Below, in pieces: positions 1 through 11,413 of a stretch of DNA of 64,000 nucleotides (the first letter of the stretch is position 1; each line of letters starts with the position of its first letter). A program made the translations under genes and the position numbers. Below the pieces are notes generated by a model. The model made no database searches and had not been told where the DNA came from. It saw only the letters and a list, made by a program, of their open reading frames with translations. The stretch covers positions 1,367,647 to 1,431,646 of the forward strand of contig JXTB01000022.1 in NCBI GenBank assembly GCA_002914805.1, in the 5' to 3' direction. Source of the DNA: Parasponia andersonii. Lineage: Eukaryota > Streptophyta > Magnoliopsida > Rosales > Cannabaceae.

Positions 1-721
1 TGTGAAACTAAGAAGAGAATACTTGATTTTTCTTATTTATAATTTTTCATTACTCTTAACACTTTCTCTTTACATTTTTTTCCTTCAATTTACTACGGAT
101 TAAGAAACATACTCCGAAAGAAATGGTCGCCTCACTTGTGGGGAGAATAAATAAAGTGAATTGTATACGTATTGTCCAAAAACTAATTTAAATTCAAGTA
201 TTCAACACTCCGGAAAAAATAAATTTTGAAAAGACTACGTTACTTCTGAAAAATGACATGCGATATGTATGTAGTCAGTAAACTTCAGAGATAAATTTTA
301 CTCCAATTCATGGTTTGACTGTAAACATATATCAACGAATTTTTTAATAATTATAATTTCAATTTATGCACGTAATTAAACAACTCAATATAAACAATCG
401 CACTCTCATAATTACAGACATTGAAATGTCAACAGTCAACTAGAACATTATTTATTTTATTTTTTCACTAAACCTTTTGTGGATAATTGATCATGTAAAT
501 CCATAATAAGTGGTCAATTCAGAATTTTCTGCTATTTTCTTAGAGCAATTATTGTTTATTTTATTTTCTTCGATTTTCTTTTGTTTGCATACGTATATAT
601 TAGTAAATACTAATTTTATTAACTTCAGAGTTGTAATAAGAGTCTATTAAACACTCTGGTCCACCCACACAATACAATGTTCTATTGAAATGGATGTGAA
701 AGATTAATACATTTTATTTAT

Positions 722-922
722 GGATATTGCTTGAGGTACCAACTTTTGTACCAAAATTTTAATATCAACATACGTGGCATGTGATTTGTCACCACTTAAT
801 TGGTAATAATATTTATTTTATTTATGGTAAGTATTAACACACTAATTAGATGGTAACAACTTATATACCACATGTGTTGGTACATAAAATTTGGTACAAA
901 ATTGAGATATGTAGCAATATCC
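722..922. mobile_element. MITE-like inverted-repeat element
   Basis: The stretch starts with GGATATTGCT and ends with its reverse complement AGCAATATCC. The inverted similarity continues inward for about 60 bases (GGTACCAAC and TTGTACCAAA blocks on both arms). Both flanks contain TTTATTT, a possible target duplication that is hard to trust in such AT-rich DNA. There is no coding capacity. The superfamily is uncertain. Confidence 0.6.
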
Positions 923-973
923 TTTATTTGTTTACTTTTCAATGAAGACCCCTTACTACACAAATGTATTATT

Positions 974-1351
974 TTATAGGTCCGTTTGGGATTCTTTTTG
1001 TGTATACTTTTATGCAGTAGATGAACAAAAGTTAAGGTCATAACTTTTAATATACAGTTTGGATGATATGTTCAAAATTTTGATTTGAGAATATAAATGT
1101 CATTTTTTTGTCATTTATTAAAATAAGGCTAAATACGGAAATGTAAATTTTCATTGAAACAAAAAAAAAATAATTTCTATATTTTCTTTGAAATTCTTCC
1201 TAAAGAAGCCACATAAGTTTATTTTCCTCTAGAAGAGCTTTTAGCGTCTAAAAACTTTTTTAATATTCCATTCAAATGTGCTCATAAGATGCTTCTAATC
1301 TCATGAAGCCAAAAAGTAGATTCTAAAAGACATGCCAAAGAAACCCTATAT
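974..1351. mobile_element. Possible hAT-type MITE
   Basis: The left end (ATAGGTCCGTTTGGGATTC) and the reverse complement of the right end (ATAGGGTTTCTTTGGCATG) are imperfect inverted repeats. The 'GGNCCGTTTGG' style of end is common among plant hAT MITEs. There is no ORF inside. Ends are placed by eye and no clear 8-bp target duplication was found. Confidence 0.4.
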
Positions 1352-1799
1352 TAGACTAAGAATAAGTTTACTTATAATCTATAACTAAGAACACGAGTAG
1401 AGATACTCATCGATCAGTTTGTAAGTAATTACAAAAGTAACTAATCAATTCGTGATTGTTTTGTCAATTATACCCAAACAAATTAAATAAGTTCTATTTT
1501 TTAAAATTATTATGCTTATTCGGTTCAATTTTTTGCTTTTAGTTATGGTTACTTGTTATTCGCTTTTTTTGGTTACGGTTGGGAGCGTTTGATTAAAAAT
1601 GGTAAATAAAGACTAGAAATTAGGATTTTATTGATATTTTTCTTAATTCATTAATATTATAGTTTTTTGACTAGTAATATTACTTGTTACAAAAATATGA
1701 CATGTTTTTCCTTTCAAAAAACAATACGACGTATTTTAAATAATAATTTGGCATTTTAATACAAAAGCTTCATGAATTAAAATTAATTCTGAGCTCAAT

Positions 1800-2530
1800 T
1801 TTTTGGAACAAAATCCCCTGTAGTCCCCTAATATTAGTTCTGTTAAAAAAAGAAAAGTGATTCTGTTAGTTATTTTTACTATTAAGTCCCTATTATTTTA
1901 TTTGTAGTTTTTAGATCCTCATTCTTATATTTTTTTGTTCACATTAATTCATTTTAATCTTTTTTGCCATAAAATTGGAACAATAAAATATAAAATTGGC
2001 AATATATGTACTATAAAATTGACAATATATTCATATAACTCTCTTTGGAACTATATAAATTTGGCAATATATATCCTATAAAATTAGTAATATATGTCCT
2101 ATAAAATTGGAATAACAAAAATTAAAGTTGGCAATATATGTCCCACAAAATTGGCATATATTTATATACTTCTCGTCTAGATATATTAATATATGGATCA
2201 AAATAGATTTATATTGGAACCATATAAAATTTTTCAATTTCTTATATCTACCTTAAACAAAAATGATAATCTAATTCTATTTTATTAAATAATAATTTCA
2301 TTTTGTTTCTAATTTTACCCCTGCTGAGATGAGTATATTTTGGGCAAGTGCTAATTAACAGCATTATTGGATAAAAAAGATTAAAAGAGATTCACGTAAA
2401 ACAAAAATCTAAGAATGAGAACTTGGAAGCCACAAATATAGGAAGCTACATAAGTTTGTTTTCCTCTAGAAAAGCTTTCAACGTCTAACATAACTAATAT
2501 TAGGGGACACTAGGAGATTTTTCCAAAAAA
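1800..2530. mobile_element. Non-autonomous inverted-repeat element with internal short repeats
   Basis: The two ends match in inverted orientation over roughly 45 bases. Both arms carry TTTTTTGGAA followed by CCCCTAATATTAGTT and then GTTA. The interior (about 1970-2165) holds about six degenerate copies of a short unit resembling ATAAAATTGGCAATATATGT. There is no coding sequence. Mutator-like is the likeliest class, but a target duplication was not found. Confidence 0.6.
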
Positions 2531-3399
2531 TTAAGTTTAGGATTAATTTTATTAATTTGTTTCGAGTTCAAGCTGTTTTTGTATTAAAAAGTCTAATAAC
2601 TTTTCAATTACTCAATTATACTTGGATTATCTCAACTTAATTTGGTTTTTCTAATTTCGGTATATTCAATTCAACACTTAATTAAAGTTATTCGATTTTT
2701 GATTTTTTCTAGTTCATAGGTTTTTGTTTTTCTCACCCTTAAAAAGACAAAATAAGATTAACTCTTATATATTATGTATATATGAATGGATGACTTTTAT
2801 TTCACTAATAATAATAATACAATCATAAATATAATATAAATATCATATTACAGATAATCCATACTAGTAAATAATTAACTAAACTAAATTATTACTGATA
2901 AACATGGTGGAATATTAAGTTATGCATAAAACATACAAATATTATGTGCACATAAATCTACAAATGGGCATATTAATGTTCTATAAGAGATATCTCTCTC
3001 GCTCGTTCAAATCATCCTCTATCACTAGAGTTAGTTCTTTTAACTGATACGATAATCTTTTAACTGATACGATAATAAATCTTCTGCAAAAAATAATCTT
3101 TGACAAAGTAAATTCTTCCAAATCTGTATCTTAAAAGTTTCAAATCTAGAAGAATAAAAACAAGACACACAAAAAAAAAAAAACAAAATCAGCACATTCT
3201 AAAATCATGTGAGATAAAACATCTATAAATCTAGATCCATAGTGTAGTACCTTCACATATGTAGAAGGATTTATTAGAACGAAAGTATATAAAAAAACTT
3301 CTATTGGAGATAGGGATCTAAAAGATTTCCCCCTTAGAAACTCCTCATAGGTTTCAAAAATCGAAGAGGATCTAAGAAAGAGAGAGAGAGGAAGAGGAC
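2531..3399. other. Gene-free AT-rich DNA
   Basis: No convincing gene, RNA or repeat is seen. A reading frame on the minus strand at 3472-3146 is discussed among the rejected items. Confidence 0.5.
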
Positions 3400-3662
3400 G
3401 GGGGTTAGTAGCTATCTTCTCTCTAAATATTTCAATAAGGGTGTTGGCTTCATTATGTTGATATTCACTCATATTAGATTGCCTATTTTATAACTTTCTA
3501 TTTAACACAATTATTTTTATGTTATTGGTAGTCAGAAATTAAATATCATAATTCCAGCTACTAGCAGTTTTTATTTTTATTCAATTCAGTGAATCAACTA
3601 ATTTGTTTTAATGCTTTAAGTGTCCAACAATAGATTTGAAAAAAAAAAGTGTAGCAAGAATT

Positions 3663-6600
3663 GAGGAAAATTTGCTAAAATAAATTCTCTCCATAATGAA
3701 ATTTAGGAAGTACACCCCTTTTAAAAGTTTTGACATGAATACACATTTTTTTTAAGAAATAAGAGTGCATAATGACTTATATGCCCTTCATTTCAAATAA
3801 ATAAAAACTAAATTTAAAAGAAAAAAAGGAATTAGCTCATTTTTTTTTTCATCCTCTTCATCTTCTTTTTCACGTTGTTTCTTTTTCTCATCTTGGCCAA
3901 AAATAAGAAAACACCTAAACTCACGAATTTCTTCATATATTATTCTTAAATAATATGGTCATCCTCCTCATTATACTTTCCTCTTTAATTTTCCTTCCAT
4001 TGCAATGTTTAAGTTTTAAATCAATACTTAATCTTTTCTAAAACTTTTTTATTGATAAACTAACATGTATTTTTCTAGTATAATTTAAAACTACAATGAA
4101 AAATACAAATCTTGTGGTTTTTTGAGCTTGAAAAACTCTGAAATATAGCCGGAATTGAAAACAATGTAGATTCGGGTAAAAAATGATGCCCAAATTTTGC
4201 TAGACAGGGTTGTCGAGCTGCTAGACACCCCGTCGAATGCTCAAGTAATTGTATATTTTCAACTATGCTTGACACCTTGTCGAGTCATGTCTCAACTATT
4301 ATCAACCTAATATCAATGCCTTCTCAAACATGCTAGACATATGTGTGAAATAATGTCTCATTCATTGCTAATATAAGTACTTGACAATATCGTGACCATG
4401 CTTGACACCTTATATAGAAGACTCGATAGTAGGATTGAGTGACTAGATACCGTTGTCTAGCCATTTTTTAGAAATTTATTGAGCAAGTTTGATAGAGTGT
4501 TAAACTACTAAACAACATATGGTATTTGTGGTTTACATTCTGGAAAATTACTAGACATGATATTTGATAGCTCAACACAAATATCTAGTTCTTTCGATAG
4601 GGTATTGGATCACATAATTTTACCTTTTTTCTCCCCTAATTTAGCTTTTTAATCATATTAAGATGTGTCGATCTAAATATATTTCATGATAAGTTAATAA
4701 TTATTCAAACAATCATGAATATTGATAGGAGAATGAGACAAATGTAAACTATACTCCTTTTCTACTAACTAATGTTTAATTTGTCCCATTGGATTTTTCT
4801 AGTAAGTTTATTAATGACACAATTTTAGTAAATATTATAAGAATATTGTACTCATTTTCATTCACTCAGATTTTTACCCACATGATTTTACTAAGGTTTT
4901 GACGAGGCTTTTTTATATTAATAGTATAAATTATAAGAATATTGTATTTTTGTTTAGGTTTTTTTTTTTAGTAGTTTGGAGAACTTATTTGAAGATGTAT
5001 TAAGGTTCATTGGTTTTTCTTAGATTCTGAGAACGTTTTTTTTTTTAAATTATACTAGACGTAGTGTCAAATGTCCAAGGCAGTATGTTTTGTATCTAAG
5101 AAAATCTACCCAACTACTTGACATCATTGAAAATAATACTCTGTAAAATAGCTAAATATGGCATTTGGTAACTCGACACACTAGTTGAGTATTCCAGACA
5201 TGGTGTCTAACCCTTAGACACTGTTATTCAAGTATCCCAGATGGAGTTACTATTTTATTGGAATGAACACTAACTAGCATTTTTTTTTGTTAGTAGCCTA
5301 GAAACTAGCTAGACATGGTGTCTAGTTGCTCGATATAATTGTCTAGTATTCCAGACATACAATGTGTCTAGTTACTAGACATGTTTGTCGAGTGAGTAAA
5401 TAATTATCTACAAAATGGCTAGACATGGTGTCTAGTTACTTGATATAGTTATCTAGCATTTTAGACAATGTCTCTAGCCGCTAGACATATTTATTGAGTG
5501 AGTAAATAATGATATACAAATGGCTAGATATGGTGTCTGGTTCCTCGATATAGTTGTCTAGCATTCCAAACAATGTGTTTAGCTGCTACACATGTTTGTT
5601 GAATAAGTAAATAATATTCTATAAAATGACTAGACATAGTATCTAGTTGCTCGGTATAGTTGTCTAGCGTTCCAGACAATATGTCTAGCGGCTAGACATG
5701 CTTATCGAGTAAGTAAATAATATTCTACAAAATAATTAGATATGGTGTATGGTTAATCGACATAGTTGTCTAGCATTTTAGATAATGTGTCTAGCATTTT
5801 AAATATAGTCACTAACTTATTATAACATCTAAAGTCCTACATTAGATATGCTTTAGGAAGATCATAAGTATTTAAGTAAAGGTCTGTAAGCCTAAAAGTA
5901 CCTTTAAGCGTTACATTTAGTATCAAAGTTAAGTCAATCTATACTTGTGTGTCATCTATATTACTAGAAACTTAGTCACTTCATTATTCATATTACTAGA
6001 AACTTAGTCCCTCTGTTAGTCACTATCTTAACTTTTTTAAAATATTGAAAATATGTGATTCATATCAAAATATTGAAAATATGTCATCCATATTACTAGA
6101 ACCTTAGATACTTTATCATTCGTATTACTAGAAATTTAGTCATATTGTCAGTTACTCTCTTAATGTTTTAAAATATTGAAAATATGCATTCCATATCAAA
6201 ATATTGAAAATATATCATTCATATTACTAGAAGCTTAGTCACTTCATTATCCAAGACAGGTTGTCTAGCCACTTGATACCATTATCAAGTAATAAATAGT
6301 GATCTATAAACTTGGTAGATATAGTATCTGGTTACTTGACGTAGTTGTCTAGTGTTTCAGACAATGTGTCTAGCAATTAGATATATTTGTCGACTAAGTA
6401 AATAATGATCTATAAAATGACTAGACATGGTATCTGGTTGCTTGACATAGTTGTCTAGTGTTCTAGACAATGTGTCTAGCTATTAGATGTGTTTGTCAAA
6501 TAAATGAATAATATTCTATAAAATAATTAGAAATGGTGTTTGGTTACTTGACATAGTTGTCTAACATTCCAAACAATGTGTCTAACTGTTAGGTATGTTT

Positions 6601-9024
6601 GTCGAGTGAATAAACAATAATATACAAAATGACTAGATATATTTGTCGAATGAGTAAATAATGATCTACAAAATAGCTAGATATGGTGTCTGGTTGCTTA
6701 ATATAGTTGTCTAGTATTCCAAACAATGTGTCTAGGTGCTAGACATATTTATTGAGTGAGTGAATAATATTCTACAAATGACTAGACATGGTGTCTGGTT
6801 ATTCAACATAGTTGTCCAGCGTTCTAGACAATTTGTCTAGCTGTTAGACATGTTTGTTGAGTGAGTAAATAATGATCTACAAAATGGCTAGACACGGTGT
6901 TTAGTTGCTCGATATAGTTGTCTAGCATTCCAAACAATCTGTCTAGCTACTAGACATATTTATCGAGTGAGTAAATAATGTTCTACAAAATAATTAGACA
7001 TGGTATCTAGTTGCTCGACATAGTTATCTAGTCTTCCAAATATAATCACTAATTTAATGAGATTTAAACTACTTACATATTAGAAATGTATCATCCATTT
7101 TAAACTAAGTGTAATTTATATTAAATAAGTATTATTACTAACTTAATGAGTTTTTAGTTATTAATATAGTGAAAATATGTCATCTTTATTACTTGATATC
7201 ATTGTCTAAATATAATAATAATGTCTAGTAGCCTTTTCACATTAGGACAACAACTCGATTGGGTTGTCAGGCTATTCGACAATATTATCTAATAGCTTTT
7301 TTCACATTTAGAACAATAGCTCGATATTGTTGTCTAGCTATACAACATAGTTGTCTAACTACTCGATATAGTTGTATAAATATCAGATACCATAATGTAG
7401 TAGTATTTTAATATTTGGGAGAGCATCTAGATATTGTATCTAGGAACTCAACAGGACTATCGAGTCTGCTAGATATATTATATAGCGACTTGACACCACT
7501 GTCTAGTAGTATATTTTTTATATATATTAATCAATTCAATAAAAATGACATTATAACAAATGATATAGCATTATAAAATATGACACTACACACAACACAT
7601 TATATAGTAATACAAAAATGTAATATCACACAAGTAAAAACATCACCATCGTTATCACCACCACCACCATCATTATCATGGTTATCCTTGTTGTCATCAT
7701 CTTCTTCTTTGCTATAATACATTTTGATCATTGTCTCTTTTCATTCTAATCCTAAGAATTTCATTCTTTTCTCACATATCATCACATAATATGATTATGA
7801 ATGTTGATAATATATCCAAAACAAATACAAAATAAATAAGTAAATATATATATAAAACAAACTAAAAAAATATTATTTTTAACAAGTTTACATAAAAAGT
7901 TTTTCAAGACCTTAAAAAAATTACATTTATATTTAATGCATAGACATATGTGTCTATTAGCTAAACAACACTATCGAGTCAACATTGTGGATTATGGAAA
8001 GTGGCTCGATAATGAAGTTTAGTATGCCAGATAGGGGTGTCTAGAACATCAAATAGGGATGTCTAGCATATTCAACACCATTTTCTAGCTAGATCCGGGC
8101 ATCTTTTATAAGTTCGTAACAAGAATATTTATATTTGTTTTTAATAACTAGATACGTGTGTCTATTAACTAGATAAAACTGTTGAGTCAAAATTATGCAT
8201 TATGAAAAATGACTCACAATAAAGTTTAGTATGCCAAACAAGTTTGTCTAGACGCTAGATTGAGATGTCTAGCATGATCAAGAGTGTGTCTAGTGCCTAA
8301 TTCGATAGTGTTGAGATACTACTCGACAGAGTTATTTAGAGCAGCCAAAGTATTGTCGAGCCACTGAGTTAATATTGATTGTGATTTTGCTCGATAGTGT
8401 TAATCATTGTCTAGAAAGTACAGTGCGTCGAGCACTCAACATGATGTTTATCAACTCGACATCTTTGTTTAGCCAGATCTGAGCATTTTTTTCAACCCAG
8501 ATCTTCGTATTCTACAATTTTGTTTGCAGTTTAGAGTTTTCTAAGCTCAAAAATTACTCACAAACTTTCAAATTTTTACTATAGTTTTAATTCTTACTCA
8601 AAACTACCTTTAAATCTACCAATCATATAAAATTTTTTTAAAAAATTATGAATGTGTTTTTAACTTAATTCGAAGCTAAAATATTACAAATGGAAGAAAA
8701 CTTGAAAAATAAAGTATAATAAGGAAGCTAACTACATTCTTCACCATTAATGGATGAAAAATGAACCAAATCATTATACGAGCTAATGAGTGATGGGACG
8801 AAGAAGAAAAAAAAAATAGGTGAAGAAAAAACAAATAAGGGAAGAAGAGGATGAAGATGTTGGAAAAAAAAAAATGAAATATAATATTATCTTGGTGGAC
8901 TCTAAGAGTATATTTGTCTTTACAATAAAATTTTATATCAAGAGGTGTAGATTTTAAAAGATTATCAAACATAGATCTATTTTTGTGAAGTTACTTTATA
9001 AAAGGTTTATTCTTTTAATCACCC
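3663..9024. mobile_element. 5.36-kb non-autonomous DNA transposon with long inverted ends
   Basis: The element is flanked by the 8-bp direct repeat CAAGAATT (3655-3662 and 9025-9032). Its ends form long degraded inverted repeats, roughly 3663-4265 against 8425-9024. For example, AGAGTTTTNCNAAGCTC near 8533 matches the reverse complement of 4119-4139, and the 'TAGCCAGATCTGAGCATTTTTTNCAACCC' region pairs with about 4160-4205. The interior is a tandem array with no transposase, so it must depend on another element. Eight-base target sites and long inverted ends fit Mutator-like or hAT/foldback elements. I favour a Mutator-like foldback type, at moderate confidence. Confidence 0.75.
4200..8480. 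repeat. Degenerate array of about 107-bp units with CTAGACA palindromes
   Basis: Successive units begin near 5310, 5420, 5524, 5629 and 5735, and again near 6421, 6781, 6887 and 6993, giving periods of 104-110 bp. A typical unit contains CTAGACATGGTGTCTAG (arms CTAGACA/TGTCTAG), a second TGTCTAGC half site, and ends with GAGTGAGTAAATAATNNTCTACAAAATGG. A second, unrelated repeat (TATTACTAGAAACTTAGTC...AAAATATTGAAAATATG, about 120 bp) is interleaved at 5960-6240. Copies become sparse towards both ends of the element. Confidence 0.8.
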
Positions 9025-9321
9025 CAAGAATTAATTGAACTGGGGGGATTTAGTAGCTATTTTTTTTTCTAAGTGTTTCAGTAAGGACTTTGGCTTCACT
9101 ATGTTGATATTCACTTGTATTAGATTACCTATTTTATAAATTTATTATTAACTTAATCATTTTTATGTTATTGGTAGTCAGAAATTAAATATCATAATAC
9201 CAGCTGCTAACATTTTTTTTTATTTTTTTTCAATTCAGTGAATCAACTGTTTTGTTTTAATGCTTTAACTGTCCAACAATTGATTTGAAAAAAAAAAGTG
9301 TAGCAAGAATTAATTGAACTC

Positions 9322-10330
9322 TTTTCCAAATGTACTAAATCAAATTTCATTATAACCCTTCAATTTTTTTAATTATTTACAATATTCATTTTTAGCTGGA
9401 CCTAAAACTGGTATTCATTAATTGCAATTATAATGTCATAATTCATAAAATATAAAACATTTTCAGTCCTTTCTTTTTACCCATTTTTAACTTTGCTCCC
9501 AATATTCCAGAGAAAAAAATTCATGTATGATGTATCTCAAAATAACGGGTTAACCTATATATGTATATATAAAATTTTCCAATTTCTCCATTATTCGTAC
9601 GATGTAATAATCTTTTTCTCCAAAAGAATACTAGGTACATACTAAAACAATTTCTTTAGTTGCATATGGACAAATAAACTAACTTGTTTTTCCTTTTTTT
9701 TTTTGGGCTTTCAATTATTATTTGTTTGCTGGATAGGATTTTATTAATTTGATGAAGTTTTTTTTTAAATTTTTTTATAATAAGATATCGTATTAGGAAT
9801 CAAGACTCACGAAACTAATAGAAAATGCTAAATATTATTACTTGAAAAAAATAAATTGAATGATACGCGTATTAATTTTTTTTTAAAGACATGTATTTAT
9901 AAATGAACAATATAATGTCACATGACTTAAGTTATTTTTTCAAAAAATAAAGAGTTTAAGGGGAAAAAAAATGGCCCAATCAACCAATCAAATAATTCCT
10001 TCTTTTTTTTTTTTTTGTCTTTCTGATTTTCTCGAGAAACTGACACAACACAAAAGAAAAGAAAAAAGAAAATAAAGAAACGAAAAAGGAAAAGGACAAC
10101 AAAGACACTTGGGGGCGCAGCGCAACTGGAAGAAATGAGAGAGAAAAGCTTTACTAAGCGTAGTGTCAAAATGGTAAATAAACGTAAAAAGGCGGGCATT
10201 ATCCTTTCTTGTTTCCACCTCTCTTTTTCTATTTTGAGCTCCGAGTCTCCGCCATAGCCGATACCACCATTTTTCTTATTCGTTCTTTATTTTGCTTTTT
10301 TTTTTTTTTTTTTTAAATGTCTCTCTTTCG
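9322..10330. other. Intergenic DNA upstream of the PRAF gene
   Basis: AT-rich to about 9960, then poly-T/poly-A tracts and a less AT-rich stretch at 10100-10260. No gene or mobile element is recognised. The last 200-300 bases probably belong to the promoter of the downstream gene. Confidence 0.5.
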
Positions 10331-11413
10331 GTCTTTCTCACTCTATAGATACAATAAATAAAAATAAATAAATTCCACCACTCTCTCTCTCTCTCTCTCT
10401 AGAGTGAAAAAAACCTCTCTCTCTCTTCTGCAACTGATAATCAGATCATAGTTCTCCTTGATTTTCCCACCTTTTCCCGTACTTTCTCGCCCAGATTCTC
10501 GCTCTCGAGTTCAGTGACTCGGTAACTCGGCGACTCAACGACACAGCGACTCGTTGCCCTTCTCCTCCGGAATAATCGGAATCAGTGGACTCTCTCAGTC
10601 TCACCTCGCACCTCCATTTTTGAGTCTCATTCAGTCAAGCCTTAAAAACCTCACTCACTCGTCGCTGAGTTCAGTTGAGCCGTACTCGTAATCACTCGGC
10701 CGATTCCGAGTCCTGGTTGGCCTTTTTTTTTTTTTTTTTTTCTTTTGTTAGTAGTGTTGGGGAAGATTATAACTGGCCTTCAGGGCTTCAAATATTTTAT
10801 TTACTTCTTGTTTTAGTGATGTTTTCTTGTCTTCTTGTCTCCCTATTTTATAGCTAATTTTGTCTTTATGTTTTCTAGTTAGATTGTCTTATTTATATTC
10901 AACTACACTTTATACAATTCAATATAGAAAAATATACTTCGTTGATAACCTCAATATAGTATCGGAGCAGGTCATTCTTCCTGTATTTTCTTTCAGCCTT
11001 CATAGCTAAAGTATTGTGCTCTATTCTCCTCTATTTTTGAGACCCAAAATAGAGCATTTTTTTCTGAGTATTTTTTCGCTTTCTTTTTTCAAGAAATCTA
11101 TTGTTATTTTCTTTATCTAGTATAAGTTCCATTATTTTCCAGNTTTTTTTTTTTTTTTTTTTTTTTTTGTAGTGGTGGTTCAATTCTGGAGCTGTGGCTT
11201 GAGCGAATTGGAGTCTTGGACGAGTGGCTATGGTGGTTGATTCCGGCGTCGGTGGCGAGTGCGGACTGTTTGTGTGCGTCAATTCGGGGTTTGAGTTGGA
11301 GTTTGAGCTAGGGATTGGTGAATGGCGGCGGTGTTTGGTGTTGAGTATGTCTCTTTCCCAAATTCGCGTTTAGATTTAGGGTTTCTTTTCAGAGAAAAAG
11401 CGATTTTCGCGTA
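10330..11413 (+). promoter_or_regulatory. Core promoter and 5' untranslated region of the PRAF gene (inferred)
   Basis: A CT microsatellite (10379-10401) typical of plant 5' untranslated regions lies 1 kb before the start codon, preceded by TCTATAGATACAATAAAT around 10342-10360. A possible leader intron would end at TTCTTTTCAG (about 11391), 22 bases before the ATG. The transcription start and that intron are inferred, not proven. One ambiguous base (N) sits in the poly-T run at 11143. Confidence 0.45.

Larger units (their letters stand above)
3400..9321. repeat. Tandem duplication of about 280 bp, first copy split by the 3663-9024 element
   Basis: The segment 3400-3662 (from 'TTAGTAGCTAT' to 'GTGTAGCAAGAATT') is repeated at about 9045-9312 with scattered differences. 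After the first copy is interrupted at 3662, its remaining bases (AATTGAACT) reappear at 9033-9041, directly after the inserted element. The second copy continues uninterrupted through the same point (9304-9321). The simplest history is a tandem duplication followed by insertion into the first unit. Confidence 0.8.

Noticed and set aside
3146-3472. 108-codon minus-strand frame with a hydrophobic C-terminus
   Set aside because: It matches no family I know, its tail comes from a poly-A tract, and part of it lies in the duplicated 3400-3662 block where the second copy is not open.
4200-8480. CRISPR array
   Set aside because: The repeats are degenerate, about 107 bp long without unique spacers, lie inside a transposon of a plant genome, and no cas genes are present.
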